Origin: Lachnospiraceae bacterium
GTDB lineage: Bacteria; Bacillota; Clostridia; Lachnospirales; Lachnospiraceae
DNA length: 34,421 nucleotides
Reading direction: 5' to 3'
NCBI GenBank assembly: GCA_024684355.1
Contig: JAIKXA010000031.1
Coordinates: 1-34,421, forward strand
The notes under the pieces were generated by a model, which was given only the letters and a program-made list of their open reading frames with translations, had not been told where the DNA came from and did no database searches. Both the position numbers and the translations under genes were made by a program. Each line of letters starts with the position of its first letter. The first letter of the stretch is position 1. Shown here piece after piece: positions 1-8,722 of the stretch.

Positions 1-41
1 GAATAGGCTTTCGGACAGGGGTTCGACTCCCCTCTGGTCCA
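1..41 (+). ncRNA. ssrA: 3' end of tmRNA (T-arm and acceptor strand; truncated by window start, CCA not encoded)
   Basis: TTTCGGACAGGGGTTCGACTCCCCTCTGGTCCA: T-arm AGGGG-TTCGACT-CCCCT preceded by TTCGGAC as in many bacterial tmRNA 3' ends, followed by a terminator. A tRNA 3' half cannot be fully excluded. Confidence 0.6.
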
Positions 42-45
42 CTTG

Positions 46-87
46 AAAAGACATGTAACAGGCAAAGCCGATTATATGTCTTTTTTT
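46..87 (+). terminator. Rho-independent terminator after the tmRNA/tRNA
   Basis: AAAAGACATGTAA-CA-GGC-AAA-GCC-GA-TTATATGTCTTTT stem (one G-U) followed by T-run. Confidence 0.85.
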
Positions 88-119
88 GTGATTTTTTTGT
101 GTATTAACCCATATAAAAG

Positions 120-148
120 TTGACATGTTGCGGTAATTCACATAAAAT
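120..148 (+). promoter_or_regulatory. Sigma-A type promoter
   Basis: TTGACA (120-125), 17-nt spacer, TAAAAT (143-148), directly upstream of the lipoprotein gene. Confidence 0.75.
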
Positions 149-181
149 GATATATAGGGATACGATTTAAAGAGGTTGGAA

Positions 182-880
182 ATGTTAAGAAAAAATAACA
201 TTAAAAAAAGAATAAGCATTGTTATTATGCTTGTTTTTTGCATACTGACTGTGTCGGGATGCTCGGATGAAGAAACAGAGACTCCGAAGCAGTTTACAAA
301 AGAAGGAAAATACAGTCTGGCCAGGATCAATATAAGGGATTACGGGTCTGTTTCATTCAGACTGTATTCGGATGAGGAACCTGAGCTTGTAGTAGCATTT
401 CTTGATGCATGCAGGTCCGGTTATTATGACGGAAAGCCGGTTTATAACATAATAGAGGATTACATCCTTATGGCCGGGAGCGAGACAAAGGATGCGGATA
501 AAAAATTTAACCGTGAACATAAGGGACATCTTTATCCGTTTAAAGGTGCTTTGTGTTTTAGCCCTTCAGATGACGATATGTGCAATGCTTCGGGGTTTGA
601 GATCGTTTGCATCGATAAACAGAGCCTGGCCGATATGGAGACACTTATTGAACATAAAGGCTATACTTTTTCGGATTATATTAAGTTCGGATATGAAACA
701 GAGATTACCCGTGAGGAAATGGACTTATTTATGGAATACGGAGGCGCTCCGTGGCTGACAGGACATATTGCGGTATTCGGGCAGGCATATGAAGGTCTTG
801 ACATTCTTGATAAGGTTATAAGTTCTTATGCGGAGGATCAGGAGGCTTTGATCATTATTGACTCAGTAGAAACAAACTGA
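182..880 (+). CDS. Cyclophilin-like (peptidyl-prolyl isomerase family) lipoprotein, probably degenerate
   Basis: Lipobox-like VSGCS after hydrophobic N-terminus; cyclophilin-like core (YSLARINIRDYGSVSFRLYSDEEPELV...). ATG at 182 with SD AGAGG preferred over TTG at 176. Confidence 0.65.
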   Translation: MLRKNNIKKRISIVIMLVFCILTVSGCSDEETETPKQFTKEGKYSLARINIRDYGSVSFRLYSDEEPELVVAFLDACRSGYYDGKPVYNIIEDYILMAGSETKDADKKFNREHKGHLYPFKGALCFSPSDDDMCNASGFEIVCIDKQSLADMETLIEHKGYTFSDYIKFGYETEITREEMDLFMEYGGAPWLTGHIAVFGQAYEGLDILDKVISSYAEDQEALIIIDSVETN

Positions 881-894
881 AAAGGAGATCTGGC

Positions 895-1620
895 ATGTGG
901 GAAGGATTAAAAATCGGAGGTTTCCAGTTTGATGATTCTATGGACTATGCTTTGGCAAAAAAAGAGTCCGATATAATTGAATATGTTTCTGAGAGAATGA
1001 ATATAAGCGATCCCCAGGTTGCACTGCTTGTTTATTATAAGCTGCTTGACCGGCAGGATATGAATACTGTCGTGGGTCTGACTTTTTTAAAGCAGCTGAG
1101 GGATTATTGTATTCAGAGCGGCGTGGCGGAAGATTCACAGATCAGAATGATCCCTATAAAAGGTGAAAACAGCAGGAAAGGTAAGCTTTCATCGTATGGT
1201 GATGAGGATGCTTTGGAGACCGATGCGGCCATATCGCAAGGTGAAGAGAGCATGAATGAAGGCTTCAGCACATTGGAGAACAAGATAAACGAAGAGTTTT
1301 CCAATGAGGAAAAACAGTTGAAACGCGATATAAAAAGCCATATTGACCGCGAGAATAAACTGAGATCGGTCGCCGATCATTATAAGAACAAGGTTAAAAA
1401 GTGTTACTACGTTATTTCCGCGCTGTTTATCATAATACTGATCCTGTTTGTTCTGGCAGTAAAGAGCGGGAATACTTCTTTCAGTGATACGGAGAAAGAC
1501 ATACAGGATAAATATGCGGCATGGGCTGAAGAGCTTTCTGAAAGAGAGCAGGCCATAAAGGAAAAAGAAAGTCAATTGGGAGGCGAAACAGATGGACGTG
1601 ATCAAGGTTCTGATAGCTGA
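895..1620 (+). CDS. Hypothetical membrane protein with coiled coil and one C-proximal TM helix
   Basis: ORF with SD AAAGGAGA; TM segment CYYVISALFIIILILFVLAV; overlaps start of the response regulator gene. Confidence 0.75.
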   Translation: MWEGLKIGGFQFDDSMDYALAKKESDIIEYVSERMNISDPQVALLVYYKLLDRQDMNTVVGLTFLKQLRDYCIQSGVAEDSQIRMIPIKGENSRKGKLSSYGDEDALETDAAISQGEESMNEGFSTLENKINEEFSNEEKQLKRDIKSHIDRENKLRSVADHYKNKVKKCYYVISALFIIILILFVLAVKSGNTSFSDTEKDIQDKYAAWAEELSEREQAIKEKESQLGGETDGRDQGSDS

Positions 1621-2263
1621 TGATGAAAGCAGGATGAGAAAGCTGGTCAAAGACTTTTTGAATAAAAACGGGATACAGGTATTGGAGGCTGCTGATGGTG
1701 AGCAGGCTTGTGATATCTTTTATTCGGAAAAGGATATCGCACTTATCATTTTAGACGTGATGATGCCTAAGATGGATGGTTGGCAGGTATGCCGAGAGAT
1801 CAGGAAAAACTCCAAGGTACCTATCATCATGCTTACTGCAAGGGGAGATGAAAAGGATGAACTGCTGGGTTTTGAACTGGGTGTAGACGAGTATATAACC
1901 AAACCTTTCAGCCCTAAGATCCTGGTAGCCCGTATAGATGCCATACTCAGACGTACGGGAAGCTTTGATACGGATACTGTTGAAATAGGCGGTATAAAGC
2001 TGGACAAACAAGCTCATGAGGTATATGTGGACGGAAAACTTATCGAGCTTAGTTTAAAAGAGTTTGAACTGCTTGAATATTTTATTCAGAACAAAGGTGT
2101 GGCATTATCACGTGACAAGATCTTAAACAATGTATGGAATTATGATTATTTCGGTGATGCCAGGACTATAGATACACATGTCAAGAAGCTCCGCAGTAAA
2201 ATGGGAGAAAAAGGAGATCTTATTAAAACTGTTTGGGGCATGGGATACAAATTTGAGGCATAA
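1592..2263 (+). CDS. OmpR/PhoB-family response regulator
   Basis: Receiver domain (VKVLIADDESRMRKLV, IILDVMMPKMDGW, PIIMLTARG, YITKPF) and winged-helix C-terminus (RTIDTHVKKLRSKMG..VWGMGYKFE). Confidence 0.96.
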   Translation: MDVIKVLIADDESRMRKLVKDFLNKNGIQVLEAADGEQACDIFYSEKDIALIILDVMMPKMDGWQVCREIRKNSKVPIIMLTARGDEKDELLGFELGVDEYITKPFSPKILVARIDAILRRTGSFDTDTVEIGGIKLDKQAHEVYVDGKLIELSLKEFELLEYFIQNKGVALSRDKILNNVWNYDYFGDARTIDTHVKKLRSKMGEKGDLIKTVWGMGYKFEA

Positions 2264-2265
2264 AT

Positions 2266-3804
2266 ATGAGATATTCGTTAAAGGGCAAGATCTCTCTGGT
2301 TTTTACCTTTTCACTGTTCCTTATGATATTTTTATGCTGGATGGCAAACAACTTTTTCCTCCAGGCATATTATGAAAAGACCAAGATAGATTCTCTGGAA
2401 GACGTTTATAATAAGATAAATAATATAGTCGGGGATAATAATCTGACGGAACAGTATGGTCAGGACGATATCGTATCGGAGATAGAAAAAACAGAAAGCG
2501 TATCTAATGTTAACGTATATATACTGTATAATAATGATGTGGCGCTGAGCTTTGTATATCCTCTGTCTTTCAGTCTTGCAGAAAAAGATCCGGCAAGCAT
2601 TTTCAGAAATGACAGGCTTATGAGGATAGTTACGGCCCTTAGAAAATACATGTATGGAGCTGATCAGGGTGAACGTGCACCCGAGCTGCTGGAGACCAAT
2701 GCCGAGAAATATGATGTATATAAAAATTTTGAGGAAAGATACGACTCGGAATATATTGATCTGGTAGGTTTTTTAAACAACGGAGATGTTATATTTATAA
2801 GGACGAGTTACTCGAACCTAAAAGAAAGTGCACTCATCTCAAATCAGTTTTTGCTTATCTCGGGCGGGATACTGCTCATACTGTGCTCTGTACTTACCTA
2901 TCTGTTCAGCTGCGGTATTACGAAGCCCATACTTGAGCTTTCCGATATTTCAAAAGATATGAGTTCCTTAAAGTTTGAAAACAGATATACGGGAAAGCGT
3001 AAAGATGAGATAGGTGAACTGGGAAGAAATATAAATACACTTTCAGACAAACTGGAAAAAACCATAAGTGAACTGAAATCGGCCAATATAGAGCTGGAAA
3101 AAGATATTAAGCAGAAAAACGAAGCAGAGGAGATGAGGAGGGAATTCATCGCCAATGTTTCCCATGAGCTGAAAACTCCGATAGCCCTTATACAGGGATA
3201 TGCCGAAGGTCTGTCGGACAATATAAACGACGACGAGGAAAGCAGACAGTTTTACTGTGATGTTATAGTGGATGAAGCCCGGAAGATGAACAATATGGTC
3301 AAAAAGCTTCTGACATTGAACGAACTGGAATTCGGCAACTCAAATCTGGAGCTTGAGAGATTTGATATTGTTTCCCTTGTCAAGACTGTAGCAGACTCTG
3401 TGGAATTGCTTGCAAAACAGAAAAACATCAATGTGGTATTCAACAATACGGAACCGGTATATGTCTGGGCAGATGAGTACCGTATAGAAGAAGTGATAAC
3501 AAATTACTTAAGCAATGCGGTTAACCACTGTAAAGATCCGAATGTTATAGATATCAGCTTTAAAAAGCATGACAATAAGATCAGGGTTTCTGTATTTAAT
3601 ACCGGTGATGTGATCGGTGAAGCCGATCTTAATAACATCTGGGACAAGTTTTATAAGGTGGATAAAGCAAGAACACGCGAATATGGCGGAAGCGGTATCG
3701 GATTGTCCATAGTTAAGGCGATCATGGAGTCTCATAACGAAGAATACGGAGTGGTCAACCATTCTACAGGCGTAGAGTTCTGGTTTGAGCTGACAATAGA
3801 CTAA
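2266..3804 (+). CDS. Membrane sensor histidine kinase
   Basis: Two TM segments, HAMP-like linker, HisKA (FIANVSHELKTPIALIQGYAEGL), HATPase motifs (NYLSNAVNH, GGSGIGLSIVKAIMESH). Confidence 0.96.
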   Translation: MRYSLKGKISLVFTFSLFLMIFLCWMANNFFLQAYYEKTKIDSLEDVYNKINNIVGDNNLTEQYGQDDIVSEIEKTESVSNVNVYILYNNDVALSFVYPLSFSLAEKDPASIFRNDRLMRIVTALRKYMYGADQGERAPELLETNAEKYDVYKNFEERYDSEYIDLVGFLNNGDVIFIRTSYSNLKESALISNQFLLISGGILLILCSVLTYLFSCGITKPILELSDISKDMSSLKFENRYTGKRKDEIGELGRNINTLSDKLEKTISELKSANIELEKDIKQKNEAEEMRREFIANVSHELKTPIALIQGYAEGLSDNINDDEESRQFYCDVIVDEARKMNNMVKKLLTLNELEFGNSNLELERFDIVSLVKTVADSVELLAKQKNINVVFNNTEPVYVWADEYRIEEVITNYLSNAVNHCKDPNVIDISFKKHDNKIRVSVFNTGDVIGEADLNNIWDKFYKVDKARTREYGGSGIGLSIVKAIMESHNEEYGVVNHSTGVEFWFELTID

Positions 3805-3809
3805 ATTTC

Positions 3810-3838
3810 TTGCAAAAATCCTGTATAAGTGATAAAAT
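3810..3838 (+). promoter_or_regulatory. Sigma-A type promoter
   Basis: TTGCAA (3810-3815), 17-nt spacer, TAAAAT (3833-3838). Confidence 0.6.
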
Positions 3839-3878
3839 ATTCTAATAAGTTAATTTTGACAGAAGGGAGTGGAAGAGC

Positions 3879-4646
3879 ATGAAAAAAATGAAGATGCTGG
3901 TTGCTTTGTTTATAATTATGGGCTGCATGATCACCGGCTGTTCTTCCGGCCCGCATATTGAGCTGACCGAAGAGGAATCGGATGCAATAGCACAGTATTC
4001 TGCATACCTTTTACTCAAATACGATAAAAATAAAACTGCAGAGAGAAAGCTTCTTGATATTAAAGAGCTGGAAGATATATATAACGAAGAAAACGGAAAA
4101 CAGGATGCGGAAACGGCAACACCCACTCCGGATATTCCGACTCCCACGCAGATTCAGGATGATCCGGAGCCTTCTGCAACACCTACCGAAGCGCCTACTG
4201 CAGAACCTTCGGTTACAAGTACGCCTGAAAACAAAGCAGACAGTCTGACAGAACTGTATGCAAAAGACGGTTTTACCGTGGAATACGGTTACTACAAGCT
4301 GGAAGAACAATATGTTGAAAATGAGTTTTCGGTTATTACTCCGAAACAGGAGGGGGATAAAGTTCTTTCTCTGAATTTCCTGATAAAGAATACAGGCAAG
4401 AACAACGCAAAGTTTGTATCCAAGGACAGTGCGGTGAAATATCTGCTTTACTGTGACAACGGTGATATATTAGGACCGCAGATATGTGCTCTTCCAAATG
4501 ATATCCAGTTTTTAAACGATGATATAAAAGCCGGCGGGTCGTATGATGCGGTGCTTTTGTTCTTTGTAAACGATAATGAAAAGGCGTACAGCCTTAAGGC
4601 AGTTGACGAAAATACAGGGTTAGAGTACGATATCAAGATAAAATAA
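3879..4646 (+). CDS. Lipoprotein with Thr/Pro-rich linker and DUF4352-like C-terminal domain
   Basis: Lipobox MITGCSS; TPTPDIPTPT..ATPTEAPTAEPS linker; C-terminal sheet-like domain (VLSLNFLIKNTGKNNAKFVS...). Confidence 0.7.
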   Translation: MKKMKMLVALFIIMGCMITGCSSGPHIELTEEESDAIAQYSAYLLLKYDKNKTAERKLLDIKELEDIYNEENGKQDAETATPTPDIPTPTQIQDDPEPSATPTEAPTAEPSVTSTPENKADSLTELYAKDGFTVEYGYYKLEEQYVENEFSVITPKQEGDKVLSLNFLIKNTGKNNAKFVSKDSAVKYLLYCDNGDILGPQICALPNDIQFLNDDIKAGGSYDAVLLFFVNDNEKAYSLKAVDENTGLEYDIKIK

Positions 4647-4659
4647 AGGGGGAAGCCAA

Positions 4660-5568
4660 ATGGATACTAAGATTCTACTTGAGAGCGGAACCAATGAGCT
4701 TGAGATACTTGAATTTATTGTAGGGTCCCATCATTATGGGATCAATGTGGCTAAGGTAAGAGAGATACTGCCTTACAAAAAACCTACGCCGATCCCGAAT
4801 TCACACCCCTGCATAGAAGGCATATATATGCCGCGTGATGTGATCATTACGGTCATAGATCTGAATAAAAGCCTTGCGGTACCTTATGATACCAACGAAG
4901 AAACCGATATGTTTATTGTGACCAATTTTAATAAGCTGAACGTGGCGTTCCATGTACAGTCGGTTTTAGGTATTCACAGAGTATCCTGGGCTGATATTTC
5001 AAAACCGGACGAGTCGATCAATAATTCGGGAAGAAGTATTGCTACAGGTTTCTTAAAGATAAACGGAAAGCTTATAGTTATCCTTGACTTTGAAAAGATA
5101 GTTACGGATATCAGCCCCGAAACCGGACTCAGAATGTCGGATATAGATGCACTTGGCATCAGACAGAGAAATAATGCCCCCATACTGGTGGCAGAGGATT
5201 CGCCGCTGCTTAACAAGCTTATACACGATTCACTGTCTAAAGCAGGATATACAGCCATTACTCTTACAAATAACGGCAAAGAAGCCTGGGATCTGTTGTG
5301 CAGATATAAAGCTGAGAATTGTGTGCATGAAAAAGTTAAATGTGTTATTACAGATATAGAAATGCCTCAGATGGATGGACATCATCTGACAAAGCTTATA
5401 AAAGAGGATCCTGAACTTAAGAGTCTGCCGGTCATCATTTTCTCTTCGCTTGTAAACGAGGAAATGAGACGAAAAGGAGAGCTTTTAGGTGCAGATGCAC
5501 AGCTTTCAAAACCGGAAATCGGATCCATGGTACAGGTGCTTGATCATTATATTTCAAAAAATAACTAA
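4660..5568 (+). CDS. cheV: CheV-type chemotaxis protein (CheW domain + receiver domain)
   Basis: CheW-like N-terminus (NELEILEFIVGSHHYGINVAKVREILPY..PCIEGIYMPRDVIITVIDLNKSL) and receiver (PILVAEDSPLLNKLI, CVITDIEMPQMDG, PVIIFSSL). Confidence 0.9.
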   Translation: MDTKILLESGTNELEILEFIVGSHHYGINVAKVREILPYKKPTPIPNSHPCIEGIYMPRDVIITVIDLNKSLAVPYDTNEETDMFIVTNFNKLNVAFHVQSVLGIHRVSWADISKPDESINNSGRSIATGFLKINGKLIVILDFEKIVTDISPETGLRMSDIDALGIRQRNNAPILVAEDSPLLNKLIHDSLSKAGYTAITLTNNGKEAWDLLCRYKAENCVHEKVKCVITDIEMPQMDGHHLTKLIKEDPELKSLPVIIFSSLVNEEMRRKGELLGADAQLSKPEIGSMVQVLDHYISKNN

Positions 5569-5584
5569 TTAGAAGTGGTGACTG

Positions 5585-7195
5585 ATGGGAACATGTCTTA
5601 AGTGTCACAAAAAGATCCGGGACGGTCAAAAATATTGTGACAGCTGTAAACAGAAGAGAAAAAATAAAGCAGATGAGTCTTATTTGGACAGTCTGCTTAG
5701 TTCTGTTGGAGTAAAAAGTATCAGTTCTGTCAAATCAGCAACAGAAAAAGCCAACTCTGCCCGAAAAGATATGCGCAAAGAAGAAGTAAAAGCAAAGCCT
5801 GACAGTGATATGGATGAGATGCTGACGGACCTTCTTGCTGATATGGATACAGCCGATATGTCCGAACCGCAGGGCGATATCATCCCTGATGAGGACTTGG
5901 ATAATATATTTGATGAAGCAGAAGCTTACGCATCACTTTTAAGCAAAGATAACGGTACAGACCTGCAATCGGAACAAATAGACGATGACAGACTCTTTGA
6001 TACCGTTGAACCGGAAATACCTGAGGCACAAAATGTAAACACTCCGAGTATCTCTGCGACAAGTCCCGAAATGAACAGTGCCGATAATGCAGGGGAAGAA
6101 CTGCTTGATGTCGAATGGAAGAGCGGAAATGATGATACAGAGGTACAGGCTGATGTAGATGCTCTGTTTGTGGATATAGACAGGGATATCAGCGAGAATA
6201 TCGAAGAAGGGCTGCCGGATCACGATGAAGAGCTTAATCTGATAGACCGGAGTCTTCGCGGAGAAAATGAGGATCAGGTATCAACCCAGACTGTATTCTC
6301 GGATTTTAATCCGATAGATGAAGAAATATCCTCTCAGCCCAAAAAGAAGAAAAAGAAACCCGGCTTCTTTAAGAGGCTGTTCGGCAATATAAACGAAGAC
6401 GTTACTCCCGAGATGCTTGAAGCTGACCGCAGGGAAAAGCAGGAGCAGGAAGAAAAGGCACAGCTCGATAAAGAAGAAAAGAAACGTCTGGCAGAGGAAA
6501 AGAAAGCTGAAGCCGAAGCTGAAAAGGCAAGGAAGAAAGCAGAAGCTGATGCCGAACGTAACAGAAAAATGGCATTGGCCATGGAGAAAAAGGCTTTAGC
6601 CAAGGAAAAGGAAAAGCAGAAACGAGAAACAGCCCTTGCTATTGCGGAATATGAAGTTGAACACGGCAGGATCAACAAAGCCGGCGCAACTATCCTGTTT
6701 GTGATCTTTGCAATTCTTACAGTTGTCATAATAATCGGAAGCAATATTTATTCATATAACCTGAGTATAGAAAATGCACAGGAAGACTTCAACGTAAAGA
6801 AGTACAATGAAGCTTATTATGAGGTTTACGGTCTTAAGATCAAGGATGAAGATATAGAGCTTTATGACAGGATCATGACGGTCATGTTCGTAAACCATCA
6901 GCTGAATTCATATGAATATTATATGAAGTCCAATAACAAGGAAAAGGCACTTGATTCCCTGCTTAAAGGATTGCAGCGTTACGAAAAATATCTGCAGCTT
7001 GCTCAGATGCTTGAGATCACGGAAGATCTTGATTATGTAAAAGCTGAGATACTTGACAAGCTTTCTACCGAGTTTAAGATGAGCGAAAAGGAAGCTTATG
7101 AACTTGCAGAGGTTGATGATTCAGTAGATTACAGTGAATATATATACGGTCTTCTCGGTAATTACGATGAACTTGAAATATTCAGCGAGAAATGA
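5585..7195 (+). CDS. Zinc-ribbon / acidic linker / charged coiled-coil membrane protein of unknown function
   Basis: N-terminal CLKCHKKIRDGQKYCDSCKQ ribbon; long Lys/Glu/Ala coiled coil; TM AGATILFVIFAILTVVIIIGSNIY; helical, TPR-like C-terminus. Confidence 0.75.
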   Translation: MGTCLKCHKKIRDGQKYCDSCKQKRKNKADESYLDSLLSSVGVKSISSVKSATEKANSARKDMRKEEVKAKPDSDMDEMLTDLLADMDTADMSEPQGDIIPDEDLDNIFDEAEAYASLLSKDNGTDLQSEQIDDDRLFDTVEPEIPEAQNVNTPSISATSPEMNSADNAGEELLDVEWKSGNDDTEVQADVDALFVDIDRDISENIEEGLPDHDEELNLIDRSLRGENEDQVSTQTVFSDFNPIDEEISSQPKKKKKKPGFFKRLFGNINEDVTPEMLEADRREKQEQEEKAQLDKEEKKRLAEEKKAEAEAEKARKKAEADAERNRKMALAMEKKALAKEKEKQKRETALAIAEYEVEHGRINKAGATILFVIFAILTVVIIIGSNIYSYNLSIENAQEDFNVKKYNEAYYEVYGLKIKDEDIELYDRIMTVMFVNHQLNSYEYYMKSNNKEKALDSLLKGLQRYEKYLQLAQMLEITEDLDYVKAEILDKLSTEFKMSEKEAYELAEVDDSVDYSEYIYGLLGNYDELEIFSEK

Positions 7196-7216
7196 CAAAG
7201 ATTGGAAACAGATAAA

Positions 7217-7861
7217 ATGTCAAAGATAGCAGTAATTGATTATGATGCCGGTAATACTATGAGCGTTATGAATGCTCTGAAATTTTTGGGATATGATGTG
7301 GAGCTTTCAAAGGATCCTGCAGTGCTTTATAAGGCGGATCATGTGGTATTTCCCGGAGTAGGTGCTTATGCGGATGCAATGGGCAAGCTCAATGAATACG
7401 GACTTATCGGACCCATAAAGGAAATAACCGGAAAAAAGACTCCGTTTTTGGGTGTTTGTCTCGGTATGCAGCTCTTATTCGAACACAGCAGTGAAAACAT
7501 CGGAGAGACTGATAAGGATCGTATTGAGGGACTTGGACTTTTGCCCGGAAGCATTTTGGGATTTAAAGAGAATGCTTCGTTCGATCATACATTAAAGGTT
7601 CCGCATATGGGGTGGAATTCACTTGAACTGACCAATAAGGATTCCAAGCTTTTTAAGGGTATAGATAATGGGAGTTTTGTGTACTTTGTACATTCATTCT
7701 ACCTTAATGCGGCAGACAGAAATGATATAGCGGCGGTTACAGAATACGGCATAACCTTTGACAGTGCTGTGGAGCATGAGAACATCTTTGGGTGTCAGTT
7801 CCATCCGGAAAAGAGCGGAGATATAGGAATGGAGATATTAAAGAATTTCTGCTCGATCTGA
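7217..7861 (+). CDS. hisH: Imidazole glycerol phosphate synthase, glutamine amidotransferase subunit HisH
   Basis: SKIAVIDYDAGNTMSVMNALKFLGYDVELSKDP, nucleophile motif FLGVCLGMQLLFEHS, GCQFHPEKSG. ATG at 7217 preferred over TTG at 7202. Confidence 0.96.
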   Translation: MSKIAVIDYDAGNTMSVMNALKFLGYDVELSKDPAVLYKADHVVFPGVGAYADAMGKLNEYGLIGPIKEITGKKTPFLGVCLGMQLLFEHSSENIGETDKDRIEGLGLLPGSILGFKENASFDHTLKVPHMGWNSLELTNKDSKLFKGIDNGSFVYFVHSFYLNAADRNDIAAVTEYGITFDSAVEHENIFGCQFHPEKSGDIGMEILKNFCSI

Positions 7862-7912
7862 TACCGGAATACACGATCATAAGGACTTAATAAAGAGAAT
7901 AAGGATAGATTT

Positions 7913-8674
7913 ATGTTTACGAAAAGGATAATTCCCTGCCTGGATGTAAAAGACGGAAGGGTTGTTAAGGGAACTAATTTTATAAACTTAAGAGATGCCG
8001 GCGATCCTGTTGAAGTCGGAGCGAATTACAGCAAAAACGGAGCGGACGAACTTGTATTTCTGGATATTACCGCATCGTCCGATAAAAGAAATACGGTAGT
8101 GGATATGGTGCGGAAGGTTGCCGAAAATGTATTTATACCGTTCACTGTCGGCGGAGGCATCCGTACGGTCGATGATTTTAAGACTATTTTACGAGCGGGA
8201 GCCGATAAAGTGGCGGTCAACTCCGCAGCTATAGACAATCCGCAGGTAATAAGTGATGCTGCATCCAAATTCGGAAGCCAGTGTGTGGTTTGTGCAATAG
8301 ATGCCAAAAGACGTGCGGACGGAAACGGCTGGACCATATACAAACACGGCGGCAGGATTGATATGGGTATTGATGCGGTAGAATGGGCCAGACGGGCTTA
8401 TGAGCTCGGGGCAGGTGAGATACTTCTTACAAGCATGGATTGTGACGGTACTAAAGAAGGATATGATTGTGAACTGACGCGGGCCGTATCCGATGTGGTT
8501 GAGATACCTGTTATTGCATCCGGCGGAGCCGGAGCATATGAGCATTTCCTTGACGCCTTTGAGATAGGACATGCAGATGCGGTACTGGCAGCATCATTAT
8601 TTCATTATAAAGAGATGGAAATCTCGGATCTGAAAGATTATCTGAACAAACATAACATACCAGTAAGACTTTAA
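7913..8674 (+). CDS. hisF: Imidazole glycerol phosphate synthase, cyclase subunit HisF
   Basis: [62 protein letters not shown]. Confidence 0.97.
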   Translation: MFTKRIIPCLDVKDGRVVKGTNFINLRDAGDPVEVGANYSKNGADELVFLDITASSDKRNTVVDMVRKVAENVFIPFTVGGGIRTVDDFKTILRAGADKVAVNSAAIDNPQVISDAASKFGSQCVVCAIDAKRRADGNGWTIYKHGGRIDMGIDAVEWARRAYELGAGEILLTSMDCDGTKEGYDCELTRAVSDVVEIPVIASGGAGAYEHFLDAFEIGHADAVLAASLFHYKEMEISDLKDYLNKHNIPVRL

Positions 8675-8684
8675 AAGAAATAAA

Positions 8685-8713
8685 GAAAAACCCGGTTTTT
8701 AAACCGGGTTTTT
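8685..8713. terminator. Bidirectional Rho-independent terminator between convergent genes
   Basis: AAAAACCCGGTTTTTAAACCGGGTTTTT hairpin between hisF (+) and the activase gene (-). Confidence 0.9.
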
Positions 8714-8722
8714 GCATAATTA

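Noticed and set aside
6334-6744. 136-aa minus-strand ORF rich in Ser/Phe
   Set aside because: Antisense shadow of the Lys/Glu/Ala coiled-coil codons of the 5585-7195 gene; no plausible domain.
7217-8674. hisH-hisF isolated from other his genes: alternative amidotransferase/cyclase pair for glycan modification
   Set aside because: Both proteins carry canonical histidine-biosynthesis signatures; split his loci are common in Firmicutes, so the parsimonious call is HisHF.
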